A stretch of DNA of 27,756 nucleotides, taken from contig DJOQ01000004.1 of NCBI GenBank assembly GCA_002437245.1, positions 24,614 to 52,369 of the forward strand, given 5' to 3'. The notes under the pieces are model-generated. The model did no database searches. It was not told where the DNA came from and worked only from the letters and a program-made list of their open reading frames with translations. Source of the stretch: Ruminococcaceae bacterium UBA6434. GTDB lineage: Bacteria; Bacillota; Clostridia; Oscillospirales; Acutalibacteraceae. Shown one piece after another: positions 1 to 7,427 of the stretch (positions are counted from its first letter, which is position 1; each line of letters begins with the position of its first letter). The translations under genes and the position numbers were made by a program.

Positions 1-49
1 GACCTTCCGGGTATGAACCGGACGCTCTAGCCAACTAAGCTATGCCGCC
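1..49 (-). tRNA. tRNA-Met (CAT), 3' part cut off by window edge
   Basis: Read on the minus strand from 49, the sequence gives an acceptor 5' strand GGCGGCA, a D arm (GCTT/GAGC), and an anticodon stem TCCGG/CCGGA around the loop TTCATAC, so the anticodon is CAT. The variable region is reached at position 1 and the T arm and acceptor 3' strand lie outside the window. The first base is G and should pair at position 72, unlike the unpaired C1 of bacterial initiator tRNA, so this is elongator Met; a lysidine-modified tRNA-Ile(CAT) is a less likely alternative. It has its own consensus promoter just upstream. Confidence 0.9.
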
Positions 50-55
50 ATATGT

Positions 56-72
56 GCCGCTTTTTCAGCGGC
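56..72 (-). other. Hairpin in the 5' leader of the tRNA-Met transcript
   Basis: A perfect 6-bp stem (GCCGCT/AGCGGC) with a 5-base loop lies between the predicted transcription start (about 72) and the mature tRNA 5' end (49). It would form the very 5' end of the precursor that RNase P removes. It has no U-tract directly behind it, so it is probably not a terminator. Confidence 0.55.
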
Positions 73-78
73 TTTGAT

Positions 79-107
79 ATTATAATATAAAGTGTGCTGC
101 TTGTCAA
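79..107 (-). promoter_or_regulatory. Consensus sigma-A promoter of the tRNA-Met gene
   Basis: On the minus strand the -35 TTGACA (102-107) and -10 TATAAT (79-84) are both perfect and separated by exactly 17 bases. The predicted start is near 72. It drives the tRNA at 49-1 and sits downstream of argF. Confidence 0.85.
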
Positions 108-161
108 TAGTTTATTTATGATTAAAACGAAATTTACATTTGCGGCAAAAAAGTCAAACCA

Positions 162-1070
162 TCACTTCTCCATGAGCGTTACCATTACCGCTTTTTGAGC
201 GTGAAGACGGTTTTCGGCTTCATCAAATATTTCATCTGCGTGAGACTCAAACACATCTGCGGTTATTTCTTCTCCGCGGTGAGCAGGCAGGCAATGCTGA
301 ACCATACAGCCGCTGTTGGCAGCCGCAAGCAGTTCCTTATTGACCTGATATTTGCCGCCGAATACTTTTTTGCGCTCTTCGGCTTCGCCCTCCTGCCCCA
401 TTGACGCCCAAACGTCGGTAAAGATGACGTCGGCGCCGCTTGCAGCATCCATCGGCTCGGTAAACATCGAAAATCCAGCATAATTATTGGCAAAGTCAAG
501 CACGCGGCTGTCGGGTCTGTACCCCTCGGGGCAAGCCACCGATACCTGCATACCTGTTTTAAGTCCGCCGACTATAAGGGAATTTGCCATATTGTTGCCG
601 TCGCCTATGTAGCACATTTTAAGTCCGTCAAGATGGCCCTTGTGCTCACGTACCGTCATAAGGTCGGCAAGCACCTGGCACGGATGGCAAAAATCGGTAA
701 GACCGTTTATTATCGGAATAGAGCCGTACTTTGCGAGCGCCTCAACCTCGGACTGCTCAAAAGTTCTTATCATAATGCCGTCGATATAGCGTGAGAGGAC
801 TCTTGCGGTATCCTGTATAGGCTCACCGCGTCCTATCTGAAGATCGCGGTTGGAAAGAAAGAGCGCCTGACCGCCGAGCTGATACATACCGGTCTCGAAA
901 GAAACTCTTGTTCTTGTAGAGGATTTTTGGAAAATCATACCGAGGGTCTGACCTTTGAGTCTTTGGTGCGCTATGCCGTGCTTGTTTTCATATTTAAGCT
1001 GATCGGCAAGATTTAAAAGGTCCGATATTTCGCCCGGAGTAGTCGATAAAAGACTTAATAAATGTTTCAT
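162..1070 (-). CDS. argF: Ornithine carbamoyltransferase
   Basis: This cytosolic enzyme joins ornithine and carbamoyl phosphate to give citrulline, the sixth step of arginine synthesis. The 302 residues match the usual family length. Visible motifs are the carbamoyl-phosphate loop STRTR (51-55), HPCQ (129-132), the DVWASMGQE segment (about 219-227) and HCLPAHRGEE (259-268), whose Cys binds ornithine. The HCLP and SMG signatures favour ornithine over aspartate as substrate. The ATG at 1070 gives the expected N-terminus MKHLLSL, although the nearest Shine-Dalgarno-like AAAGG is about 14 bases upstream, so initiation may be weak or structured. It is the last gene of the arginine cluster, 77 bases behind argD. 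I see no clear terminator between its stop and the tRNA promoter. Confidence 0.97.
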   Translation of the reverse strand: MKHLLSLLSTTPGEISDLLNLADQLKYENKHGIAHQRLKGQTLGMIFQKSSTRTRVSFETGMYQLGGQALFLSNRDLQIGRGEPIQDTARVLSRYIDGIMIRTFEQSEVEALAKYGSIPIINGLTDFCHPCQVLADLMTVREHKGHLDGLKMCYIGDGNNMANSLIVGGLKTGMQVSVACPEGYRPDSRVLDFANNYAGFSMFTEPMDAASGADVIFTDVWASMGQEGEAEERKKVFGGKYQVNKELLAAANSGCMVQHCLPAHRGEEITADVFESHADEIFDEAENRLHAQKAVMVTLMEK

Positions 1071-1081
1071 TTTAATTCACA

Positions 1082-1129
1082 TAGCCTTTCCGGCTACAAA
1101 TATAATCACGTTTGCCCCTGCTGTAGCCG
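1082..1129 (-). promoter_or_regulatory. Possible mutually exclusive hairpins in the argD-argF spacer
   Basis: Three complementary segments lie in the 77-base spacer. CGGCTACA (minus strand 1129-1122) can pair perfectly over 8 bp with the segment at 1098-1091. The inner part of that second segment (1096-1092) can instead pair with GGCTA at 1086-1082. The second hairpin would bury part of the AAAGG that precedes argF, and the first would leave it free. This is seen by eye only; no known riboswitch class or leader peptide is recognised. Confidence 0.3.
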
Positions 1130-1147
1130 TGCAAGGCGTGAAAGGTT

Positions 1148-2320
1148 TTATACAGAAAGGGTTTTTTCGAGAATCTCAAGTCCCCTGTCTATTTCGTCAT
1201 ATGTTATGGTGAGCGGAGGAAGCATACGAAGCGACTGCTTCGCGGTTAAAATAAGAAGCCCGTTTTCAACACAGCGCGCCGCCACATCCGCCGCCTTTTG
1301 ATTTTTAAGGTCTATACCTATCATAAGACCCATACCGCGCACTTCGGAAACATCCTTAAACGAAGAAACCTTGTTCCTTATGTATTCGCCCTTTTCGCGG
1401 ACGTCCTTTAAAAATTCTTCGTCAAGTCGGCTTAATATCTCGACCGCGCCCGATAAAACCACGGGATTTCCGCCGAAAGTCGTACCGTGAGTACCCGGAG
1501 TCAAAACGCTGCCGAACTGCTCTTTTGCAAGGCACGCTCCTATCGGCAGTCCGCCGCCGAGTCCCTTTGCGGATGTCAAAACGTCCGGCTTTACGCCGAT
1601 ATTTTCCCAAGCATAGAGTTTGCCGGTTCTGCCGACGCCTGTCTGCACCTCGTCGAATATGAGAACAATGTCGTTTTCATCGCACAACTCTCTTATATAT
1701 TCTATATAATCGCGGGGAGTTATTATAACTCCGCCCTCGCCCTGAATAACCTCGAGTATTACCGCGCAAACCGTTCCGTCGAGAAGCTCGGAAAACGCTT
1801 TTTTGTCGCCTGCCTCGGCATATTTAAAGCCGCCCATAAAAGGCATAAAATACTTGTGGTAGTGTTCCTGCCCAGTTGCGGTTATTGTAGCCATGGTTCT
1901 GCCGTGGAAAGAATTCACAAGCGATATTATCGTATTTCGGTTTTCACCGTAGCGGTCAAAGCTGTATTTCCTCGCAAGCTTTATGGCGCACTCATTTGCC
2001 TCCGCTCCGGAATTGCAAAAAAGCACCTTATCAAACCCGCTTTTTTCGCACAGAAGCTTTGCCGCCTCGGCAACAGGCTCGTTGTAATAGAGATTTGATG
2101 TATGCTGAATTTTATCTATCTGCCCGATAACGGCTTTTTTCCAGCCCTCATCGTTTACGCCGAAAATATTAACGCCTATACCCGAAGTAAAATCAATAAC
2201 CACTCTGCCGTCGGAGGACGTCAGAGAAGCATTCTTGCCGCCCGTCAAGGCTATCGGGAAATGACCGTATGTCGGCATTAAATATTTGTCGGCAGTATTT
2301 TTAATTTCGTTAAAGTCCAT
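1148..2320 (-). CDS. argD: Acetylornithine aminotransferase
   Basis: This PLP enzyme (class III, fold type I) converts N-acetylglutamate semialdehyde and glutamate to N-acetylornithine and 2-oxoglutarate, step 4 of the pathway. The 390 residues are typical for ArgD. Visible are the phosphate-binding NSGAEANE (103-110), FDEVQTG with the pyridine-N aspartate (D223), and SAKGLGGGLPIG with the Schiff-base lysine K252. ArgD proteins often also serve as N-succinyldiaminopimelate aminotransferase; the sequence alone cannot settle that, but the arg cluster favours ArgD. The start ATG is preceded by AAGGA at good spacing. A likely promoter lies just upstream (2348-2376), so argD-argF may be a separate transcription unit from argB. 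Confidence 0.96.
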   Translation of the reverse strand: MDFNEIKNTADKYLMPTYGHFPIALTGGKNASLTSSDGRVVIDFTSGIGVNIFGVNDEGWKKAVIGQIDKIQHTSNLYYNEPVAEAAKLLCEKSGFDKVLFCNSGAEANECAIKLARKYSFDRYGENRNTIISLVNSFHGRTMATITATGQEHYHKYFMPFMGGFKYAEAGDKKAFSELLDGTVCAVILEVIQGEGGVIITPRDYIEYIRELCDENDIVLIFDEVQTGVGRTGKLYAWENIGVKPDVLTSAKGLGGGLPIGACLAKEQFGSVLTPGTHGTTFGGNPVVLSGAVEILSRLDEEFLKDVREKGEYIRNKVSSFKDVSEVRGMGLMIGIDLKNQKAADVAARCVENGLLILTAKQSLRMLPPLTITYDEIDRGLEILEKTLSV

Positions 2321-2347
2321 TTTATCAATCCTTAATAAACTAATCTT

Positions 2348-2376
2348 ATTATATATACAAAGTCCGAAAAATGCAA
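2348..2376 (-). promoter_or_regulatory. Probable promoter for argD-argF
   Basis: On the minus strand there is a perfect -10 TATAAT (2348-2353) and a weak -35 TTGCAT (2371-2376) with 17-base spacing. It lies between the tandem repeat and argD and gives a short leader to the argD Shine-Dalgarno. The weak -35 makes this a moderate call. Confidence 0.5.
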
Positions 2377-2400
2377 TTGCCGTTTAACGCAAGCTGTTGT

Positions 2401-2683
2401 CGGCAATGCTGTATGTATTTACCTCAAGCTACTTAAAACACAGTATAACAGAAAAAAGGCAAAAATCTTGATTTCGTGAAATTCTTTTCGTCAGACAAGG
2501 CGTGTGCGGCGAAGCTGTATGTATATACCGCAAACCGCACAGAACAACAAAGTATGGCGGAACAAGGCGCGAAATCTTGATTTCGTGAAATTTTTTTCGT
2601 TAGACAAGGCGTGTGCGGCGAAGCTGTATGTATATACTGCGAGCTGCACAGAACGCAGTATAACGGAAAAAAGACACGAAATC
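2401..2683. repeat. Tandem ~108-bp intergenic repeat, about 2.6 copies
   Basis: The gap between argB and argD (2321-2681) has no gene. It holds two full, closely matching units at about 2463-2571 and 2572-2678 (period 109 then 107), and a diverged partial copy at about 2401-2462. Each full unit begins AAATCTTGATTTCGTGAAAT and contains CAAGGCGTGTGCGGCGAAGC and TGTATGTATATAC; the start of a further unit abuts the argB stop. The unit boundary contains an inverted repeat CGAAATC-tt-GATTTCG (2570-2585), and the second full unit contains ATACTGCG/CGCAGTAT (around 2634-2662). Short frames across it look like translated repeat. I see no transposase, and the unit is too long and spacer-free for CRISPR. 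Confidence 0.75.
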
Positions 2684-3548
2684 ACCCGTGGAACATTGTA
2701 CCGAAACCCTCATCCGTGAATAATTCCATAAGAATAGAATGCGGTATACGTCCGTCGATTATGTTGGTCTGAAGAACTCCGCGACGGACTGCCTCTACGC
2801 AGCAGTCGATTTTCGGTATCATACCGCCGGATATAATTCCCTGAGACTTGAGCGACGGTATTTCGGAAACCTGAACGTCGTGAATTAAGGTCGAGTCATC
2901 GTCTTTATCCATTAGAAGTCCGCTGATGTCGGTCATAAGCAAAAGCTTTTCCGCATGGAGACTTGCGGCTATTGCCGCCGCGGCGGTATCGGCATTTATG
3001 TTAAACACTTCGCCTTTTTCGCCCGTTGCGACGGATGAAATAACGGGGATATATTTATTTTCGAGAGTGTAATCTATAACGTCGGTATCGATTTCGGTTA
3101 TCTCGCCTACAAAACCGACGTCCGATTTTGTGTATTTTACGGCTTTCATCATTTCGCCGTCGATGCCGCAAAGACCTATTGCCTTGCCGCCGTGCTTTGA
3201 AATGAGCTGAACCAAATGCTTATTCACTTTGCCTGCCAAAACCATTTGGACAATATCTATTGTCTCTTCGTCGGTATAGCGCAGTCCGTCTACAAAGCGG
3301 CTCTGCTTGCCGACACGTTTGAGCATATCCGATATTTCCGGTCCGCCGCCGTGAACGAGCACTATATTTACTCCTACGGAACGAAGAAGAACTATATCGG
3401 TCATTACGGCATCCTGAAGCTCTTCGTTTACCATGGCGTTGCCGCCGTATTTTATGACAACCGTTTTATTTTGATATTTTTGAATATACGGTAAAGCCTG
3501 AACAAGAACTTCGGAACGGTCCGAATTTGTTATATTTGATATTTCCAT
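2682..3548 (-). CDS. argB: Acetylglutamate kinase, arginine-sensitive type
   Basis: It phosphorylates N-acetylglutamate, the second step and usual feedback point when ArgJ recycles acetyl groups. The protein is 288 residues starting at the ATG at 3548, which has GGAGGAG at good spacing; an in-frame ATG 17 codons upstream has no comparable site. Visible are the N-terminal helix (ALPYIQKY, 18-25), KYGGNAM (33-39, phosphate-binding lysine) and VHGGGPEI (65-72). The C-terminal ELFTDEGFGTMF matches the arginine-site signature of feedback-inhibited kinases. The N-helix plus that signature imply a hexameric, arginine-inhibited enzyme (inference from the family). It is 50 bases downstream of argJ. 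Confidence 0.96.
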   Translation of the reverse strand: MEISNITNSDRSEVLVQALPYIQKYQNKTVVIKYGGNAMVNEELQDAVMTDIVLLRSVGVNIVLVHGGGPEISDMLKRVGKQSRFVDGLRYTDEETIDIVQMVLAGKVNKHLVQLISKHGGKAIGLCGIDGEMMKAVKYTKSDVGFVGEITEIDTDVIDYTLENKYIPVISSVATGEKGEVFNINADTAAAAIAASLHAEKLLLMTDISGLLMDKDDDSTLIHDVQVSEIPSLKSQGIISGGMIPKIDCCVEAVRRGVLQTNIIDGRIPHSILMELFTDEGFGTMFHG

Positions 3549-3598
3549 AATCTCCTCCGATAAATGTCTGTAAATACTGAGTTTGCCGAATTTACACA

Positions 3599-4819
3599 TC
3601 AGGTACGGTAATCGCCGTTTATTCTGACATAATCATATGTAAGATCACAGCCGTAAGCCGCAGCAGAGAAGTTGCCGGATTTTAAATCGACAAGGATATA
3701 AACTTCGTCGGAAACCAAAACTTTTTTGGCTGTCTCTTCCGAAAACGGGATTCCCGAGCCGTCTTTGCACACTTCTATTTCGCCGCCTGCCGAGCTGAAT
3801 TTCACATCGACCTTATGGACGTCAATATCGGCTCCGCTGTAACCGAGAGCGCAGAGAATTCTGCCCCAGTTTGCATCCGCTCCGAACATCGCCGCCTTAA
3901 CGAGCGACGAACATATAACCGACTTTGCGCATATTTTTGCCGTCTTTTGGTCTGCGGCACCCGAAACTATACATTCGACAAGCTTTGTTGCGCCCTCGCC
4001 GTCTTTTGCCATAAGCTTTACAAGCTTTTCGCAAATTGCCGCAAGCGCACAAGTAAAGGCTTTATAATCTTCGTTTTCAGAGGTTATTCTCTCGTTGCCG
4101 CAAAGTCCCGACGCCAAAACAGCCACGGTATCGTTGGTTGATGTGTCGCCGTCTACGGAGAGCATATTAAAACTGTCTTTTACGACTTCGAGAAGTGATT
4201 TTTTAAGCATTTCCGCCGAAATGTCGGCATCCGTTGTGATAAATGCGAGCATTGTTGCCATATTCGGGTGAATCATACCGCTGCCCTTGGAAACGGCGCC
4301 TATACGGCATTTTTTGCCGCCGAGAGAAAACTCACAGGCAAATTCTTTTTTTACGGTGTCCGTGGTCATTATCGCATTTGCCGCAGAATCCGAGCCGTCC
4401 TTATTAAGACCCGAAACAAGCTTCGGCATACCGTTTTTGATGGGCTCAAGGTCTATCGGCTGACCTATAACTCCGGTGGAGGCTACCACAATGTCGCTTT
4501 TTGAAATGCCGAGTGCGTCCGCGGTTATTTTACACATTTCCTCCGCTTTTTCAACTCCGTCGGCATTGCAGGTATTGGCTATACCGCTGTTGCAGACAAT
4601 TACGCGCGCTTTACCGTCGCTTATATTTTCGCGTGTGACCGTTATGGGCGCTCCGCATACAAGATTCTGTGTATAAACAGCCGCCGCGTCACATTCCTTT
4701 TCGCAGAAAATAAGCGCGAGATCCTTTTTCTCCTTATTTTTACGGATTCCGCAATGAATTCCGTTTGCGGTAAATCCTTTCGGTGCGGCAACACCGCCGC
4801 CGATAAAACTTAATTCCAT
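3599..4819 (-). CDS. argJ: Glutamate N-acetyltransferase / ornithine acetyltransferase
   Basis: ArgJ moves the acetyl group from N-acetylornithine to glutamate (step 5), and bifunctional members also make N-acetylglutamate from acetyl-CoA. It is 406 residues. The autoproteolysis site is visible in HPNMATMLAF: cleavage between A188 and T189 would create two chains with T189 as the N-terminal nucleophile. The oxyanion-type STGVIGQ (114-120) is also present. No argA or argE occurs in the cluster, so ArgJ is probably bifunctional and runs the cyclic pathway. The ATG has an upstream AAAGG. Gaps are 28 bases behind argC and 50 bases before argB. Confidence 0.96.
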   Translation of the reverse strand: MELSFIGGGVAAPKGFTANGIHCGIRKNKEKKDLALIFCEKECDAAAVYTQNLVCGAPITVTRENISDGKARVIVCNSGIANTCNADGVEKAEEMCKITADALGISKSDIVVASTGVIGQPIDLEPIKNGMPKLVSGLNKDGSDSAANAIMTTDTVKKEFACEFSLGGKKCRIGAVSKGSGMIHPNMATMLAFITTDADISAEMLKKSLLEVVKDSFNMLSVDGDTSTNDTVAVLASGLCGNERITSENEDYKAFTCALAAICEKLVKLMAKDGEGATKLVECIVSGAADQKTAKICAKSVICSSLVKAAMFGADANWGRILCALGYSGADIDVHKVDVKFSSAGGEIEVCKDGSGIPFSEETAKKVLVSDEVYILVDLKSGNFSAAAYGCDLTYDYVRINGDYRT

Positions 4820-4847
4820 TATAATTTACCTTTCGTTTATATGATAA

Positions 4848-5780
4848 TTACAGTTCGAGGCCGTATTCCGGCGGCAAACCCATAACAAGATTCATACATT
4901 CAAGAGCCGCTCCGGAAGCGCCCTTTCCGAGATTGTCATAAAGAGCCATAAGAAGAATTCTGTCGTCGTTTCCGGCTACTGTGATATCCATACTGTCAAG
5001 CTCCGCCTTTGAATTTGACGCGACAAAGCCGCCGTTATCAAAAGACTCTTTATATTTAACTATGTCCGAATTATATTTTGAGCGGTAAATAGATTTAATA
5101 TCATCTGCGGTCTTTCCGTCTTTAAGGTCTGTTTTAAACACGGGAACCGTAACGAGCATACCGCTGAAGTAATCGCAGACATACGGGCAAAAGATCGGCG
5201 TAACGGACAGACCCGAGATTTTACGCATTTCTTTGAGGTGCTTATGCTCCTGATTTAAAGCGTATTCACGGGGAGCAAAAAGCTCCGGTGCTTTCTCGTC
5301 GCTTTCATACATAGCGATACCTTTTTTGCCGGCTCCGCTGTAGCCCGAAACGGCGTGACAGATAAATCCGTGGTCGGGTGATACAATACCCTCGTCCAAA
5401 AGAGGCTTTACAAGCGCTGTAAATCCGCTTGCATAACAGCCCGGCGACGCTATACGCTTTGAAGAAGCCACGGTTTCAAATCCGTCTTTGAAAATTTCGG
5501 GGAAGCCGTAAGCCCAACCCTCGCTTGTACGGTGAGCGGTTGATGTATCTATAATAACCGTGTCGTCATTTGTAACAAGCTCTGCCGCCTCAATTGCCGC
5601 GGCGTCCGGAAGGCAGAGAAAAGCTATATCGGCGCTGTTGAGAGCTTCCTTTCGCGAATCCACGTCCTTGCGAAGTTCATCGGGAAGAGTTAAAAGCTCA
5701 ATATCGTCTCTTTTTTTCAGGCGGTCGAATATTTTAAGGCCCGTAGTGCCCTGACTGCCGTCTATAAATACTTTTTTCAT
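4848..5780 (-). CDS. argC: N-acetyl-gamma-glutamyl-phosphate reductase, short form
   Basis: This NADPH-dependent reductase makes N-acetylglutamate semialdehyde (step 3). The protein is about 310 residues, shorter than the ~345-residue common form, and resembles the 'uncommon form' of ArgC. It has the Rossmann start VFIDGSQGTTG, DTSTAHR (81-87 of the longer reading), and SPGCYASG with the catalytic cysteine (C115 from this start). Two ATGs compete: the one at 5789 (MVIMKK) has AAAGG only 2 bases upstream, while the one at 5780 (MKKVFIDG) matches the usual family N-terminus, so I chose 5780. A 135-base gap to argH contains an AT-rich hairpin. Confidence 0.93.
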   Translation of the reverse strand: MKKVFIDGSQGTTGLKIFDRLKKRDDIELLTLPDELRKDVDSRKEALNSADIAFLCLPDAAAIEAAELVTNDDTVIIDTSTAHRTSEGWAYGFPEIFKDGFETVASSKRIASPGCYASGFTALVKPLLDEGIVSPDHGFICHAVSGYSGAGKKGIAMYESDEKAPELFAPREYALNQEHKHLKEMRKISGLSVTPIFCPYVCDYFSGMLVTVPVFKTDLKDGKTADDIKSIYRSKYNSDIVKYKESFDNGGFVASNSKAELDSMDITVAGNDDRILLMALYDNLGKGASGAALECMNLVMGLPPEYGLEL

Positions 5781-5875
5781 AATCACCATAGCCTTTCAAG
5801 CAACAAACAGCTTATTAAAAATCACCATACATCCTGTGAATACCTAACAGACACAATCGGTGACTTCTGCCGTCT

Positions 5876-5901
5876 CAAAATTATGCCTCAGGCAAATTTT
5901 G
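5876..5901 (-). other. Stem-loop downstream of argH
   Basis: An AT-rich inverted repeat with GCC/GGC at its tip and one bulged base lies 15 bases after the argH stop. It ends in TTTTG within the stem rather than a clean U-tract, so it may be a weak terminator or an RNA 3'-end stabiliser between argH and argC. Confidence 0.4.
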
Positions 5902-5915
5902 ATGGCAATATAAAT

Positions 5916-7319
5916 TTAAGCTTGTGATTTTTCACACTGTTTGCCTTGTTCTTTCAATATTGTTTCTATTCTCTTTGCCTCTTTCAGCACGTTCTGCGGT
6001 GCGGGTCCGCCGAGTGAAGTCCTGCCGTTTACGCACTTGTCGAGATTTATGGCGTCATAAACGCCGTCGTCAAACAAATCGCATATCTTTTTGTACTCTT
6101 CAAGAGGCAATGTCTCAAGCGTAAGACCCTTTTTAATGCAGAGAGCCACTATTTCGCCCGTGGCCTTATACGCGTCACGGAACGGCAAGCCCTTGCCGAC
6201 GAGATAATCGGCACAATCGGTAGCGTTTATAAATCCGCCTGCCGCGGCTTTACGCATATTTTCGGGAAGAGCCGTCATTGTATCAAGCATCGGGATAAAT
6301 GTGGTAAGGCAGATTTTAACGGTGTCAAAGGCGTCAAATATGGCTTCCTTATCCTCCTGCATATCCTTATTATAAGCGAGCGGCAAGCCTTTCATCATTG
6401 TCAGAAGCGTCATAAGATCGCCGAAAACACGACCTGTTTTGCCGCGGATAAGCTCGGTTATGTCGGGATTTTTCTTTTGCGGCATTATTGACGAGCCCGT
6501 TGAAAAAGCGTCGTCAAGCTCAACAAATTTGAACTCCCACGAGCACCAGAGGATTATCTCCTCGGAGAAACGCGAAAGATGAACCATAAGTATTGACAAA
6601 GCGGAGGCAAGCTCCATACAAAAGTCCCTGTCAGATACGCCGTCAAGCGAATTGAGCATAGGGCCCGTAAAGCCGAGCGCCTCGGCTGTCATTTCACGGT
6701 CGGTATTATATGTTGTTCCTGCAAGCGCACATGAGCCGAGCGGACAGTAATTCATTCTTCTCTGCGCGTCGGCAATACGTTCGCGGTCACGCAGAAGCAT
6801 TTCGGCATACGCCAAAAGATGATGACCGAATGTTATAGGCTGAGCGCGCTGCATATGAGTGTAACCCGGCATAACGGCGTCTGCATACTTTTCAGCCTTT
6901 TCGCAGAGTACTCCTATAAGATCGGTGACAAGCGAATAAACGCTGTCGCACTCGCGGCGTAAATACAGCCTTACGTCAAGAGCTACCTGGTCATTTCTGC
7001 TGCGCGCGGTATGAAGCCTTTTGCCTGCCGAGCCCACGCGCTTTGTGAGCTCGCCCTCAACGAAGGTATGTATATCCTCTGCATTCGGGTCTATTTCCAA
7101 CGTGCCGTTTTCGATTTCCGCCTTAATGGCTTTTAATCCGTCAACAATTTTCGAAAGGTCGTCCGCCGATATGATATTTTGCGCGCAAAGCATGGTGGCG
7201 TGTGCAATACTGCCGTCTATATCATCCTTGTACATTCTGCTGTCAAACGCTATTGACGAATTAAAATCGTTGGTTTTGGGGTCTAAAGCCTTTTGAAATC
7301 TACCCTGCCAAAGCTGCAT
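5916..7319 (-). CDS. argH: Argininosuccinate lyase
   Basis: It splits argininosuccinate to arginine and fumarate, the last step. From the ATG at 7319 it is 467 residues. That start has AGGAG at 7-base spacing and gives MQLWQGRF, matching the family MxLWxGRF start; an in-frame ATG 8 codons upstream has no such support. Visible are HTARSRNDQ (103-111), the TFGHH histidine region, and the fumarase/aspartase superfamily signature GSSIMPQKKNPD (275-286), which carries the flexible loop with the catalytic serine. The usual LWGGRF is LWQGRF here, a conservative oddity. It lies 108 bases behind argG. Confidence 0.97.
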   Translation of the reverse strand: MQLWQGRFQKALDPKTNDFNSSIAFDSRMYKDDIDGSIAHATMLCAQNIISADDLSKIVDGLKAIKAEIENGTLEIDPNAEDIHTFVEGELTKRVGSAGKRLHTARSRNDQVALDVRLYLRRECDSVYSLVTDLIGVLCEKAEKYADAVMPGYTHMQRAQPITFGHHLLAYAEMLLRDRERIADAQRRMNYCPLGSCALAGTTYNTDREMTAEALGFTGPMLNSLDGVSDRDFCMELASALSILMVHLSRFSEEIILWCSWEFKFVELDDAFSTGSSIMPQKKNPDITELIRGKTGRVFGDLMTLLTMMKGLPLAYNKDMQEDKEAIFDAFDTVKICLTTFIPMLDTMTALPENMRKAAAGGFINATDCADYLVGKGLPFRDAYKATGEIVALCIKKGLTLETLPLEEYKKICDLFDDGVYDAINLDKCVNGRTSLGGPAPQNVLKEAKRIETILKEQGKQCEKSQA

Positions 7320-7346
7320 TTTTCTACTCCTATCAAATACCACACA

Positions 7347-7376
7347 GCGACAAGAGACAGAAATATCTCTTGTCGC
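7347..7376 (-). other. Perfect 11-bp hairpin between argG and argH
   Basis: GCGACAAGAGA and TCTCTTGTCGC pair perfectly around an 8-base loop. No U-tract follows on the minus strand, so an intrinsic terminator is unlikely. A processing or mRNA-stability element within an argG-argH transcript fits better. A second small palindrome, AGTGC-TAA-GCACT, sits next to it at 7384-7396. Confidence 0.5.
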
Positions 7377-7427
7377 ACGGGGTAGTGCTAAGCACTGTTG
7401 TTTATTTTTTCAAGCGGTTTACAATAA

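Noticed and set aside
1068..1100. Shared leader GAAAGGCTATG before argF and argC, with a start-stop ATGTGA before argF
   Set aside because: The shared stretch is short and may be coincidence; a minimal upstream frame with a 2-base Shine-Dalgarno gap is unlikely to be used.
1487..2098. 203-codon open frame on the plus strand inside argD
   Set aside because: It is antisense to a gene with intact catalytic motifs, resembles no known family, and is explained by codon bias of the real gene.
2401..2683. CRISPR array
   Set aside because: Only two to three units of ~108 bp in direct tandem, without unique spacers or cas genes.
2491..2719. Small coding frames across the tandem repeat on both strands
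   Set aside because: The peptides simply repeat the DNA unit, have no ribosome binding site, and run into argB.
5781..5875. ARG box or promoter upstream of argC
   Set aside because: The best operator-like match reaches only about 8 of 14, and the best -35/-10 pair has 19-base spacing; neither is convincing.
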